From Rickettsiales bacterium (GTDB lineage: Bacteria > Pseudomonadota > Alphaproteobacteria > Rs-D84), in assembly GCA_031259745.1 (NCBI GenBank), contig JAIRLB010000036.1, forward strand, positions 1-8,968: a stretch of 8,968 nucleotides of DNA, written 5' to 3'. The stretch's first letter is position 1, and each line of letters begins with the position of its first letter. This document shows, in pieces, positions 1 through 6,204 of this stretch. A program made the translations under genes and the position numbers. The notes under the pieces were generated by a model. That model was not told the DNA's origin. It did no database searches and saw nothing but the letters and a program-made list of their open reading frames with translations.

Positions 1-618
1 AAAAATTCCGTTTCTGTGTGCGACAGATTTATCGAGGACAGATGGGTGTTGTCCGAATTGAACAAGGCGGTTGCGGATATTCGCCGCTGCATGGACAAAT
101 ATGACAACTATAACGCGCGGGCGGCGATCGATGCGTTCTTTTATGAAATTTTCTGCGACCAGTATCTGGAATTCATCAAAGACAGGTTCTGGTCGTCTGC
201 AAAATATTCCGCCGAATCCAAGGCGTCCGCGCAATGGACTTTGTGGGAAGTTTTGCGCTGCGTCTTGGGAATGTACGCGCCGTTCATTCCATTCCTGACC
301 GAAGAGCTGTGGCAGAAAATTTATCAGCCGTTCGAAGGCGGAGAAACGCTGCATCTGACCGAATATCCGCGCACGCGCGCGGAATTCGATACGGATGTGT
401 CGCAGATGCAGACGGCGCTGGATGTGCTGAAACGCGTGCGCAGCCTGCGCACGGAACGCAAGGTTGGCAACGGGGCCAAGCTGGCTGAATTGGTAATCGA
501 CACGTCCGTTCCCAGAATTTTGCATGGCGTCATAAAATCAGGCGCGCGCGCAGAGGAAATTGTAACCAGACCTGGTGCGGAAATCGATTTCGCAGTCGTT
601 GGGCAAAAGGTTGACTAA
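1..618 (+). CDS. valS: Valyl-tRNA synthetase, C-terminal part (5' end outside the window)
   Basis: Class I aminoacyl-tRNA synthetase that charges tRNA-Val in the cytoplasm. Only the last 205 codons are present; the reading frame is open from base 1, so the gene begins upstream and the HIGH and KMSKS catalytic motifs are not in view. What is visible is the helical anticodon-binding domain: DRWVLSELN, the segment ending CDQYLEFIKDRFW, and APFIPFLTEELWQ are characteristic of ValRS. After RSLRTERKVG there are only about 55 residues, ending GAEIDFAVVGQKVD. The C-terminal coiled-coil arm of typical bacterial ValRS is absent; as I recall, the Rickettsia-type enzyme also lacks it. The stop is 10 bases before the next gene's start, so the two are probably co-transcribed. 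Family assignment is secure; the evolutionary type of the enzyme is inference. Confidence 0.92.
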   Translation, partial: KNSVSVCDRFIEDRWVLSELNKAVADIRRCMDKYDNYNARAAIDAFFYEIFCDQYLEFIKDRFWSSAKYSAESKASAQWTLWEVLRCVLGMYAPFIPFLTEELWQKIYQPFEGGETLHLTEYPRTRAEFDTDVSQMQTALDVLKRVRSLRTERKVGNGAKLAELVIDTSVPRILHGVIKSGARAEEIVTRPGAEIDFAVVGQKVD

Positions 619-628
619 GGTGGTATTA

Positions 629-1357
629 ATGACAGAAAAACTGATTGAAAAACGGACTTTGAAGACATATCAGACAGACCGTTTTGGCAACATTCGTCCG
701 CTGATGCTGATGAACGAGCTGCAAGCGATCGCCGACAACCATGCGGAGGTCTTGGGATGCGGGCGCTCGTACTGCATGGCGCATGGCGTGGCCTGGGTCG
801 TGACGCACTATCTGGTCGATATTATAGAGCTGCCGCGCGAGGCCGAAGAACTTACGCTTATAACCTGGCCGTCGGCGCATGATGTGTTGAAGGCAACCCG
901 CGATTTTGAAATTCGCGGGGCTGACGGCCGCCTGATGGTTCGCGCGACCAGCCAATGGATTCTGATTGATATTGAAAAGCGTCGCCCTTTGAAGCTGTCG
1001 GATAATCTGCCGGATTGGGATATAATTCCCCAGCGCGCTTGGGATAGGACGTTTGAGAAATTCCCGGATTTTGAAAATCAGAAAAAGCATGAATTTCATT
1101 GCAGGTATGATGATATCGACGTCAATCAGCATATAAACAATGCCGTCTATGCGGTTTGGGCGACGGAAAGCGTGGGCTTTGATTTTCGCAACAAGCATAA
1201 ATTGAAGGGGATTGAGCTGAATTTTAAGAAAGAGATAATTTCGGATATGCCAGAGATTAATGTTCTGACATTAATTGACGGAATGACCAGTCATCACAAG
1301 ATTGTCAGCAATGATACGGAAAACGCCAACATAGTATGCCGGTGGGGGGCGATGTGA
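629..1357 (+). CDS. Acyl-ACP thioesterase, plant FatA/FatB-like family
   Basis: Predicted cytoplasmic hydrolase that releases free fatty acids from acyl carrier protein. The 242-residue product has the two-hot-dog layout of the family: an N-terminal hot dog (about residues 8-120, with DRFGNIRPLMLMNELQ) and a C-terminal one (about 150-240). The plant-type active-site segment DIDVNQHINN is intact (Asp164, Asn166, His168). A Glu at 202 (KKEI) matches the conserved acidic residue of plant FatB, but the neighbouring Cys of many relatives is Ile203. I chose ATG 629 rather than the upstream in-frame start at 575, because it has AAGGTGG five bases upstream, avoids a 44-base overlap with valS, and the added residues would not resemble the family. 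It lies 10 bases after valS and before a terminator. The physiological substrate is unknown; a role in membrane lipid adjustment or fatty acid recycling is possible. Confidence 0.87.
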   Translation: MTEKLIEKRTLKTYQTDRFGNIRPLMLMNELQAIADNHAEVLGCGRSYCMAHGVAWVVTHYLVDIIELPREAEELTLITWPSAHDVLKATRDFEIRGADGRLMVRATSQWILIDIEKRRPLKLSDNLPDWDIIPQRAWDRTFEKFPDFENQKKHEFHCRYDDIDVNQHINNAVYAVWATESVGFDFRNKHKLKGIELNFKKEIISDMPEINVLTLIDGMTSHHKIVSNDTENANIVCRWGAM

Positions 1358-1406
1358 TTCATGGTTCCAACTTTGATAAAAAATAGTTTGGCGTGAAAAC
1401 AAAACC

Positions 1407-1435
1407 CCGCAAAAATCCATGCCTTGCGGTTTTTT
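1407..1435 (+). terminator. Intrinsic terminator of the valS-thioesterase unit
   Basis: CCGCAA (1407-1412) pairs with TTGCGG (1424-1429) around an 11-base loop and is followed by six T residues. AAAA before the stem can extend the pairing with the T-run across a two-base bulge. It lies 49 bases after the thioesterase stop. The reverse complement also ends in a short T-run (TTTTG), so it may stop minus-strand transcription arriving from the pseudogene. Confidence 0.72.
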
Positions 1436-1473
1436 CTCTTTATAGAATATGTCGCGGAATATGCGTTTCCATT

Positions 1474-1824
1474 TTATGCTTTTTTTAGTTTGTTATTCGT
1501 TTTATCCAGCCAATTATCAACCGCATCCAATACTTCTCAGATGCGTTCTTTATATTGGAGGCGCATATTTGGCAGCGTTATCAATTCAGACGATTTGACT
1601 AAATCGTGCAGTCGGACGGATAGGTCATACGGACATACTTCGTCCGCATCGCCGTGAATGATCGGTGTTGGAATCTTTATGTTTCCCGCAACTTCCCACG
1701 GGTGATAATTCAAGGAATCGGAATAAAGTGAATAATGCCGCCGCTTTGCATGCGCCTCTGTTTTCTCGCAAACTTGTCCTGTCGGTTTGCCATTCTCGTC
1801 ATAAATATCTAAAAATTCCGCCAT
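1474..1824 (-). pseudogene. Chimeric remnant: Nudix hydrolase N-terminus joined to alpha/beta hydrolase C-terminus
   Basis: Reading from ATG 1824 (GGAG eight bases upstream), the first 27 or so residues, MAEFLDIYDENGKPTGQV and onward, look like the start of a Nudix hydrolase of the isopentenyl-diphosphate isomerase-like type. From about residue 30 the same frame becomes the end of a serine alpha/beta hydrolase: IKIPTPIIHGDADEVCPYDL carries the catalytic acid Asp, followed by SSELITLPN. The Nudix box, the alpha/beta nucleophile and everything between are missing, consistent with a deletion that fused two genes. Where the catalytic His is expected the codon is CTC (Leu), one base from CAC. A TGA at 1537-1539 interrupts the frame, and the next 20 codons, EVLDAVDNWLDKTNNKLKKA, continue the hydrolase C-terminus in the same frame to TAA at 1474. 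The open part encodes 95 residues. No enzymatic function is expected. Confidence 0.78.
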
Positions 1825-1856
1825 TGACCAAACTCCAAGGTGCAGTCGTGGATAAA

Positions 1857-1892
1857 TGGTGCGAAATGCACCAAATTCGAACTCCAATTTGG
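1857..1892. repeat. Two abutting perfect dyads upstream of the pseudogene
   Basis: TGGTGC (1857-1862) and GCACCA (1868-1873) form a six-base dyad with a five-base loop. It shares its CCA with a second perfect dyad, CCAAATT (1871-1877) and AATTTGG (1886-1892), spaced by eight bases. The two cannot fully form at once. They lie in the leader of the pseudogene transcript if the candidate promoter is real, and could be a leftover operator or leader structure. Confidence 0.5.
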
Positions 1893-1916
1893 TTTCAGCG
1901 GGAAATATAAATTGAA

Positions 1917-1925
1917 ATTGTACCA
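1917..1925 (-). promoter_or_regulatory. Possible extended -10 promoter for the pseudogene
   Basis: The minus strand reads TGG-TACAAT, an extended -10 with five of six consensus bases. The -35 position 17 bases upstream is poor. It would give a leader of about 85 bases before ATG 1824. In AT-rich DNA such a match can occur by chance. Confidence 0.25.
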
Positions 1926-2092
1926 GTAATTATTATGAAAAATAAACTTGTCTAATATATTGGACACCGAATAATTCCGCGTATGTTAGCATTATGTCTG
2001 ATTTATATGCAGCGAATATTGAGATTTTTACCCCTCATTTTTCTTTATTCTGCCGCGTTTTAGTTCATTTTGATATAAAATGTTGGAACTAT

Positions 2093-2117
2093 AAAAAAAC
2101 GCGTGATCGCGCGGTTT
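2093..2117 (-). terminator. Intrinsic terminator downstream of rpmH
   Basis: On the minus strand, two bases after the rpmH stop, AAAC-C-GCG and CGC-GTTT pair around a six-base loop with one bulged base, and the hairpin is followed by an uninterrupted run of T. This ends the small-ORF/rpmH transcript and leaves no room for a co-transcribed rnpA. Confidence 0.65.
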
Positions 2118-2118
2118 C

Positions 2119-2271
2119 TTAATTGACGGCGGATACCGAAACGCGCTTGCGCCCGGATGCGCGGCGACGGCTTAATACATCGCGGCCGCCCTTGGTTGCC
2201 ATTCTTTCACGAAAGCCATGCGTATGAACGCGACGGGTCTTGGATGGTTGATAAGTACGTTTTGTTGCCAT
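2119..2271 (-). CDS. rpmH: 50S ribosomal protein L34
   Basis: Small, very basic structural protein of the large ribosomal subunit. The 50-residue translation contains the L34 signature: KRTYQPSK at residues 4-11, [16 protein letters not shown] at 18-33, then RRRASGRKR before the end. It starts [11 protein letters not shown], three residues longer than the classic MKRTYQPSK start, and ends with a short extra tail (SVSAVN). The start ATG at 2271 has AAGGA seven bases upstream. A candidate promoter lies just upstream (2293-2321) and a terminator follows directly. In most bacteria rpmH is followed by rnpA and yidC; here it stands without them. It is too short to appear in a search limited to long ORFs but is unmistakable. 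Confidence 0.97.
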   Translation of the reverse strand: MATKRTYQPSKTRRVHTHGFRERMATKGGRDVLSRRRASGRKRVSVSAVN

Positions 2272-2292
2272 AATAAATCCTTTTGCCGATGT

Positions 2293-2321
2293 ATTTAACC
2301 ATAGCTTTTATAAAAACGCAA
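2293..2321 (-). promoter_or_regulatory. Candidate sigma-70-like promoter for rpmH
   Basis: The minus strand has TTGCGT (2316-2321), a 17-base spacer and TTAAAT (2293-2298), each matching four of six consensus bases. Transcription would begin about 15 bases upstream of the rpmH start codon. It sits just downstream of the small ORF's stop codon. Confidence 0.45.
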
Positions 2322-2328
2322 CCTTTTT

Positions 2329-2454
2329 TTACTTAGACTTGCCATCGCTTAATATTCCCAGTTTCTTCAAGGCTTCCAGCATTAAATACCAGACCAGCAT
2401 CGCCAGAAATAGGTTCCAGAGCGGTAAAAATAAAGCAGTGGGTTTCGCAATCAT
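2329..2454 (-). CDS. Small single-pass membrane protein, unrecognised (41 residues)
   Basis: I do not recognise a family. Translation from ATG 2454 gives 41 residues: a short N-terminus (MIAKPTA), one strongly hydrophobic stretch of about 20 residues (roughly 7-27, containing LFLPLWNLFLAMLVWYLML), then a short basic, helical-looking tail (EALKKLGI) ending SDGKSK. This is the layout of a single-span inner-membrane micropeptide; the basic tail suggests a cytoplasmic C-terminus or a lipid-facing helix, which is inference. Support for it being real: a near-consensus promoter (2476-2503) places the transcript start about 15 bases before the ATG, and it precedes rpmH in the same direction with 57 bases between. 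Against it: the ribosome binding site is weak (AAGAAA) and no homologue is known to me. Confidence 0.5.
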   Translation of the reverse strand: MIAKPTALFLPLWNLFLAMLVWYLMLEALKKLGILSDGKSK

Positions 2455-2475
2455 TTTATTTCTTGTTTTTTGACA

Positions 2476-2503
2476 ATGTTATCAAAAACCAAACGTTTGT
2501 CAA
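2476..2503 (-). promoter_or_regulatory. Sigma-70-like promoter for the small ORF and rpmH
   Basis: The minus strand has a perfect TTGACA (2498-2503), a 16-base spacer and TAACAT (2476-2481, four of six). The predicted start near 2469 gives a leader of about 15 bases to ATG 2454. It is divergent from the gyrA promoter region. Confidence 0.62.
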
Positions 2504-2548
2504 CTAGAAATAGAAAGTGAAAAAATATGTCTTTTGGGATTTTTTTGC

Positions 2549-2578
2549 TTGGCTTTGGCGGCAGAAATTTGCTATCTT
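2549..2578 (+). promoter_or_regulatory. gyrA: Candidate promoter of gyrA
   Basis: TTGGCT (2549-2554), an 18-base spacer and TATCTT (2573-2578), preceded by TGC (an extended -10 pattern). Each hexamer matches four of six consensus bases. The predicted start near 2585 leaves a leader of about 23 bases containing the gyrA ribosome binding site. Confidence 0.42.
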
Positions 2579-2607
2579 TGGGTTGTAAAAAATGAAGGAA
2601 ATTTGGT

Positions 2608-5322
2608 ATGTCAGAAACAAACAATACAAATGAAATTATTGACGCAAAAGTGCCGACCAGTTCGCTGGAACATGAAATGCAGACCAGCTTTTTGGATTAT
2701 GCGATGTCCGTCATAGTCGACCGCGCATTGCCCGATGTTCGCGACGGATGCAAGCCTGTGCACCGCCGCATTTTGTACGTTATGAATGATGTGGCGCCGG
2801 CGACAAAGGCCACGGTGAAATCAGCCCGCATCGTCGGCGAGGTTATGGGTAAATACCACCCGCATGGCGACAGTTCCATTTATGACGCTATGGCCCGAAT
2901 GGCCCAGGACTTTTCCATGGGCGAAACGTTGGTGCACGGCCAGGGTAACTTTGGATCCCGCGATGGCGACAAGCCGGCGGCGATGCGTTATACCGAAGCG
3001 CGCTTGTCCAAGCTGGGCGCGTCGTTGATGGACGATATGGAAAAGGATACGGTGGACTGGATGCCGAACTTTGACGGCACTTTGCCAGAGCCGATGGTTT
3101 TGCCGGCGAAATTTCCTAACTTCTTGGTGAACGGCGGGTCTGGCATCGCGGTCGGCATGGCGACTAATGTTCCGACATATAATTTGGCCGAGGTTTGCAA
3201 CGGAATCCTGGCCGTTTTGAACAACAAAGAATTGACCGATGATGAATTGTTCAATATTATCCCAGGACCTGATTTCCCAACCGGCGGGATAATTATGGGA
3301 CGTGCCGGTGCATACAAGGCTCACAATACCGGCCGCGGCTCTATAATTGTCCGCGCAAAAACGCATATCGAAGATTTCCGCGATCACGAGGCGATCGTCG
3401 TGGACGAAGTTCCATACCAGGTAAACAAGGCGCAGCTGGTGGCGAAAATAGCCGAGCTTGTCAAAGACAAACGTATCGAAGGAATTTCTGAAATCCGCGA
3501 CGAAACATCCAAAGAGGGCGTCCGCATCGTTGTCGAATTGAAACGCGACGCCATCGCGGATGTTGTATTGAACCACTTGTTCCAATACACGGAATTGCAG
3601 AACAGCTTTCCGGTCAATATGATGGCATTGAACCGCGGCCGCCCGATGTTGTTTAATATACGCGGGGTGCTGGATGCGTTTGTCGAATTCCGCGTCGAAG
3701 TCATCCGCCGCCGCACAATCTTTGATTTGAACAAGGCGCGCAATCGTGCGCATACTTTGCTGGGATTGTCTGTGGCGGTCGGCAACCTGGATGAAATCAT
3801 CGCATTGATAAAGGGCAGCGAATCGCCTGAGGCCGCCCGCGATGCCTTGGTTGCGCGCGGTTGGAAGGCATCTGATATAGAGGCTTATATCAGATTGATT
3901 GATGACCCGAACACTGAATACAAAGACTGTCTGTTCCATATGTCCGAAGACCAGGCAAAGGCGATACTTGAATTGCAGCTTCATCGCTTGACGGGTCTGG
4001 AACGTGAAAAAATCCATCGTGATTTGACAGAATTGGGCTCTGTAATCAAAGATTTGCTAGATATTCTGGGTAGCCATGAGCGCATAATAGATATCATCCG
4101 CGATGAAACGGCGAATGTTCGCGACAACTGGTCCCAAAAGCGCCGCACAGAAATTTTAGATGCTGAAATCGACATTGATATTGAAGACTTGATTGCTCGC
4201 GAGGATATGGTCATCACAGTGACGAATACCGGATATATCAAGCGAGTATCTTTGGATACATACCGTGCGCAGAAACGCGGCGGCAAGGGGCGGAACGCCA
4301 TGACAACCAAAGAAGACGATTATGTCGTCCAGGTGTTTGTTGCAAACACCCATACTCCGTTGCTGTTTTTCAGTTCCAAGGGAATTTGCTATAAGTTGAA
4401 AACTTACAAATTGCCAGAGGCCGCGGCGGCCGCCAAAGGCCGGCCGCTGATCAATCTGCTGCCGCTGCAAGCGGGGGAAATCATAACCGCCATCATGCCG
4501 GAACCGGAAGACAAAAATCAGTTCTTGATGTTCGCGACGTCGATGGGGACTATTCGCAGGAATGACTTTTCGGACTTTGAATCAATCCGCGCCAACGGCA
4601 AGATAGCGATGAAGCTGGAAAATGGCGAAAGCCTGGTTTCTGTGCTACCGTGCATGGAAGATCAAGACGTGTTCATATCGACGTATCGCGGCCGCTGCAT
4701 ACGGTTTCCGGTGACTGAAATACGCGTGTTCCAAAGCCGCGCTTCGACCGGCGTGCGCGCGATAAAGCTGGGCGGTGACGATCGCATAATCGGCATGGCA
4801 ATGCTGAATCGCGGGGAAGAGGATTCTGCGGTGCGCGCCGCGTACATCAAGCAGAGCCGCGCGTTGCGCCGCGCGGAAACCGGCGTGGAAGAAGAGGCGG
4901 ATTCCGAACTGGAAGCGACAAATCTGGTCTTGGATGACGCCAAGATGAAAGACATGGTCGCGCGCGAGGAATTTATACTGACGATATCCGAGAATGGATT
5001 TGGAAAGCGCACCAGTTCTTATGAATATCGGCTGACGCATCGCGGCGGCAACGGATTCACGAATATTAAGCTGGGCGGGAAAAATACGGCTGTGGCGGGC
5101 TCGTTCCCGATCGACGACAGGCATGATATTCTGATGGTGACCGACGGCGGAAAAATCATTCGCACGCCAGTTGCCGACGTTCGCATTGCAGGCCGCGCAA
5201 CCGCGGGCGTGACGCTGTTTCGTACGAACGGTGGTGAAAAAGTTGTGTCCGCTGTCTCAATAGAAAAAGAAGAATCTGACAAAGCTATTGAAGAAACGAC
5301 GGGAGTGGTACAAATTGCATAA
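2608..5322 (+). CDS. gyrA: DNA gyrase subunit A
   Basis: Breakage-reunion subunit of the type II topoisomerase that introduces negative supercoils, acting as A2B2 with GyrB. The 904 residues are near full family length. N-terminal marks include DYAMSVIVDRALPDVRDG (about 30-47). The catalytic Tyr is Tyr128 in AAMRYTEARLSK. The quinolone-determining region HPHGDSSIYD keeps Ser89 and Asp93, equivalent to E. coli Ser83 and Asp87. QKRGGKG at 555-561 is the GyrA box required for DNA wrapping and separates it from ParC. The C-terminal beta-pinwheel carries a charged insert (around GVEEEADSELEAT) before REEFILTISENGFGKR, a common alphaproteobacterial form. The ATG at 2608 has AAGGA eight bases upstream. 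No clear terminator follows. Confidence 0.98.
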   Translation: MSETNNTNEIIDAKVPTSSLEHEMQTSFLDYAMSVIVDRALPDVRDGCKPVHRRILYVMNDVAPATKATVKSARIVGEVMGKYHPHGDSSIYDAMARMAQDFSMGETLVHGQGNFGSRDGDKPAAMRYTEARLSKLGASLMDDMEKDTVDWMPNFDGTLPEPMVLPAKFPNFLVNGGSGIAVGMATNVPTYNLAEVCNGILAVLNNKELTDDELFNIIPGPDFPTGGIIMGRAGAYKAHNTGRGSIIVRAKTHIEDFRDHEAIVVDEVPYQVNKAQLVAKIAELVKDKRIEGISEIRDETSKEGVRIVVELKRDAIADVVLNHLFQYTELQNSFPVNMMALNRGRPMLFNIRGVLDAFVEFRVEVIRRRTIFDLNKARNRAHTLLGLSVAVGNLDEIIALIKGSESPEAARDALVARGWKASDIEAYIRLIDDPNTEYKDCLFHMSEDQAKAILELQLHRLTGLEREKIHRDLTELGSVIKDLLDILGSHERIIDIIRDETANVRDNWSQKRRTEILDAEIDIDIEDLIAREDMVITVTNTGYIKRVSLDTYRAQKRGGKGRNAMTTKEDDYVVQVFVANTHTPLLFFSSKGICYKLKTYKLPEAAAAAKGRPLINLLPLQAGEIITAIMPEPEDKNQFLMFATSMGTIRRNDFSDFESIRANGKIAMKLENGESLVSVLPCMEDQDVFISTYRGRCIRFPVTEIRVFQSRASTGVRAIKLGGDDRIIGMAMLNRGEEDSAVRAAYIKQSRALRRAETGVEEEADSELEATNLVLDDAKMKDMVAREEFILTISENGFGKRTSSYEYRLTHRGGNGFTNIKLGGKNTAVAGSFPIDDRHDILMVTDGGKIIRTPVADVRIAGRATAGVTLFRTNGGEKVVSAVSIEKEESDKAIEETTGVVQIA

Positions 5323-5454
5323 AAGAAATCTTGTCGGTATTATTCAATACGAATTGAAAAAGAAATATCCAAAGCGCAAGTAAGGATGAATATAAAAAGA
5401 TTATTGCCGGTATTTATGAGACTTTTGAGAGGAATGTAAATAAGGAATTGCGGA
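5323..5454 (+). other. Gap between gyrA and merR with coding-like fragments
   Basis: No terminator or complete gene is evident. One frame gives a 22-residue basic peptide (TTG 5315 to TAA 5381, ending ELKKKYPKRK) overlapping the gyrA stop. Another, lacking a start codon, reads KDEYKKIIAGIYETFERN and runs into merR. These could be two pieces of a frameshifted small gene or chance AT-rich reading frames. The merR ribosome binding site AAGGAA lies at 5442-5447. Confidence 0.4.
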
Positions 5455-5859
5455 ATGATAAAGAACAGCGAATATTTTTCTTCTATCAACGATGTGTCCA
5501 AGCGTCTGGACATTCCGGCGCATACATTGCGTTATTGGGAAAAGCAGTTCCCAGCAGCGATTAAACCCGCGACCGGAACAGGCGGTCGGCGCTATTATCG
5601 CGCTGAAACCGTGGCAGCTTTAGAATCGATCAAGGATCTGTTATACAATCGTGGCATGACGATCGCCGGTGTAAAAAAATTGCTGAAAAATGGAAATCTG
5701 CCTAGTGTCGGCGAATTTGTGCACGCATTGGAAAAAACGGCTGGACATGCGACAATCAACCCAGCGACTGCTGTGAATAATTCCTCATTATTTTTCCATA
5801 AAGTTGAAATCGACCAAGCTATTGACTTATTGGAGCGAGCACGCGCTGCGTTGCAATAA
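5455..5859 (+). CDS. MerR-family transcriptional regulator
   Basis: DNA-binding regulator of 134 residues. The N-terminal winged helix-turn-helix is clear: SINDVSKRLDIPAHTLRYWE (10-29) is the MerR helix-turn-helix, followed by GGRRYYRAETVAALESIK as wing and second helix pair, and LLYNRGMTIAGVKKLLKNG to about residue 80. It resembles the alphaproteobacterial MerR proteins encoded beside ihfA, which have no assigned ligand. The C-terminal 50 residues are low in recognisable features, end in a helix (QAIDLLERARAAL) and contain no Cys, which argues against a metal sensor. The start ATG has AAGGAA eight to ten bases upstream. No ihfA is visible next to it. Its stop lies three bases from the 3' end of the convergent tRNA-Glu gene. 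Target genes are unknown. Confidence 0.9.
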   Translation: MIKNSEYFSSINDVSKRLDIPAHTLRYWEKQFPAAIKPATGTGGRRYYRAETVAALESIKDLLYNRGMTIAGVKKLLKNGNLPSVGEFVHALEKTAGHATINPATAVNNSSLFFHKVEIDQAIDLLERARAALQ

Positions 5860-5862
5860 GCT

Positions 5863-5937
5863 TGGCAGTCCCAACGGGAATCGAACCCGTGTTACCAGAA
5901 TGAGAATCTGGTGTCCTGACCGCTAGACGATGGGACC
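5863..5937 (-). tRNA. tRNA-Glu (anticodon CUC)
   Basis: A 75-base cloverleaf including an encoded CCA. The acceptor arms GGTCCCA and TGGGACT pair over seven positions, with a G-U at 1-72. The D arm contains GTCTAGCGGTCAGGAC. The anticodon arm is CCAGA, loop TTCTCAT, TCTGG, giving CUC for GAG codons. The T arm is ACGGG, TTCGATT, CCCGT. The discriminator base is G. Overall it resembles bacterial tRNA-Glu; the G1-U72 pair is slightly unusual. A near-consensus promoter lies directly upstream on the minus strand. Confidence 0.96.
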
Positions 5938-5950
5938 GGTCGCGGATTTT

Positions 5951-5979
5951 ATTCTATATACAGTCGCTGCGATTTTCAA
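5951..5979 (-). promoter_or_regulatory. Promoter of tRNA-Glu
   Basis: The minus strand has TTGAAA (5974-5979), a 17-base spacer and TAGAAT (5951-5956, five of six consensus bases). The predicted start near 5944 is about seven bases before the mature tRNA 5' end. This indicates separate transcription from tRNA-Gln. Confidence 0.7.
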
Positions 5980-5982
5980 GAT

Positions 5983-6004
5983 AAAAAAATGCGCCTTTGC
6001 GGCA
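5983..6004 (-). terminator. Weak terminator candidate downstream of tRNA-Gln
   Basis: On the minus strand TGCC-GCAAA-GGCG forms a short stem of three GC pairs plus a wobble, followed after CA by seven T residues. The T-run lies just upstream of the tRNA-Glu -35 hexamer. The stem is short, so efficiency is doubtful. Confidence 0.35.
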
Positions 6005-6090
6005 ATTTGTTATTTTATTTGGCTGGCGTGTACATATGTATTTTGAATTTTCCCTTTGCCCAGATGCAGGAAATGGCCAAAAGCGGGAAG

Positions 6091-6164
6091 TGGTTGGGGC
6101 GCACGGATTCGAACCGCGATAAAGAGAACCAAAATCTCTTGTCCTACCGTTAGACGACACCCCA
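6091..6164 (-). tRNA. tRNA-Gln (anticodon UUG)
   Basis: A 74-base cloverleaf including an encoded CCA. The acceptor arms TGGGGTG and CGCCCCA pair over seven positions, beginning with the U1-A72 pair typical of bacterial tRNA-Gln. The anticodon arm is AGAGA, loop TTTTGGT, TCTCT, giving UUG for CAA codons. The T arm is CGCGG, TTCGAAT, CCGTG with one G-U pair. The discriminator base is A. It lies 153 bases upstream of tRNA-Glu on the same strand. If the organism lacks GlnRS, as many alphaproteobacteria do, it would be charged by the Glu-then-amidate route; that is not visible here. Confidence 0.96.
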
Positions 6165-6204
6165 GAAAAAAGATGCAAGGCTTGTCATAAATGCCAATGC
6201 TTTT

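Larger units (their letters stand above)
1825..2092. other. AT-rich spacer without a recognisable gene
   Basis: This stretch separates the pseudogene from the rpmH terminator. Apart from two dyads (1857-1892) and a weak minus-strand promoter (1917-1925), I see no structured RNA, no repeat ends and no ORF with family resemblance. A 42-codon plus-strand ORF (1994-2122) has no convincing ribosome binding site and runs into rpmH antisense, so it is not called. Confidence 0.55.

Noticed and set aside
575..628. ATG 575 as the start of the thioesterase
   Set aside because: It overlaps valS by 44 bases in another frame and lacks family similarity; ATG 629 has a good ribosome binding site.
1537..1539. 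In-frame TGA in the hydrolase remnant as evidence for UGA recoding
   Set aside because: The thioesterase ends properly at TGA, other genes use TGG for Trp, and the remnant is already defective in other ways. A nonsense mutation is simpler.
1825..1887. Upstream TTG start at 1887 for the chimeric ORF
   Set aside because: The 21 extra residues do not resemble either family, while ATG 1824 has GGAG at proper spacing and begins a typical Nudix N-terminus.
1994..2122. 42-codon plus-strand ORF ahead of rpmH
   Set aside because: No ribosome binding site, no recognisable sequence, and it overlaps the rpmH terminator and 3' end on the other strand.
2872..2886. Quinolone-resistance changes in GyrA
   Set aside because: The Ser and Asp at the two main resistance positions (residues 89 and 93) are the unmutated residues.
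2821..4017. 398-codon minus-strand ORF inside gyrA
   Set aside because: It is a shadow of the strongly conserved gyrA frame in GC-rich codons, with no recognisable domain. The other minus-strand ORFs within gyrA are rejected for the same reason.
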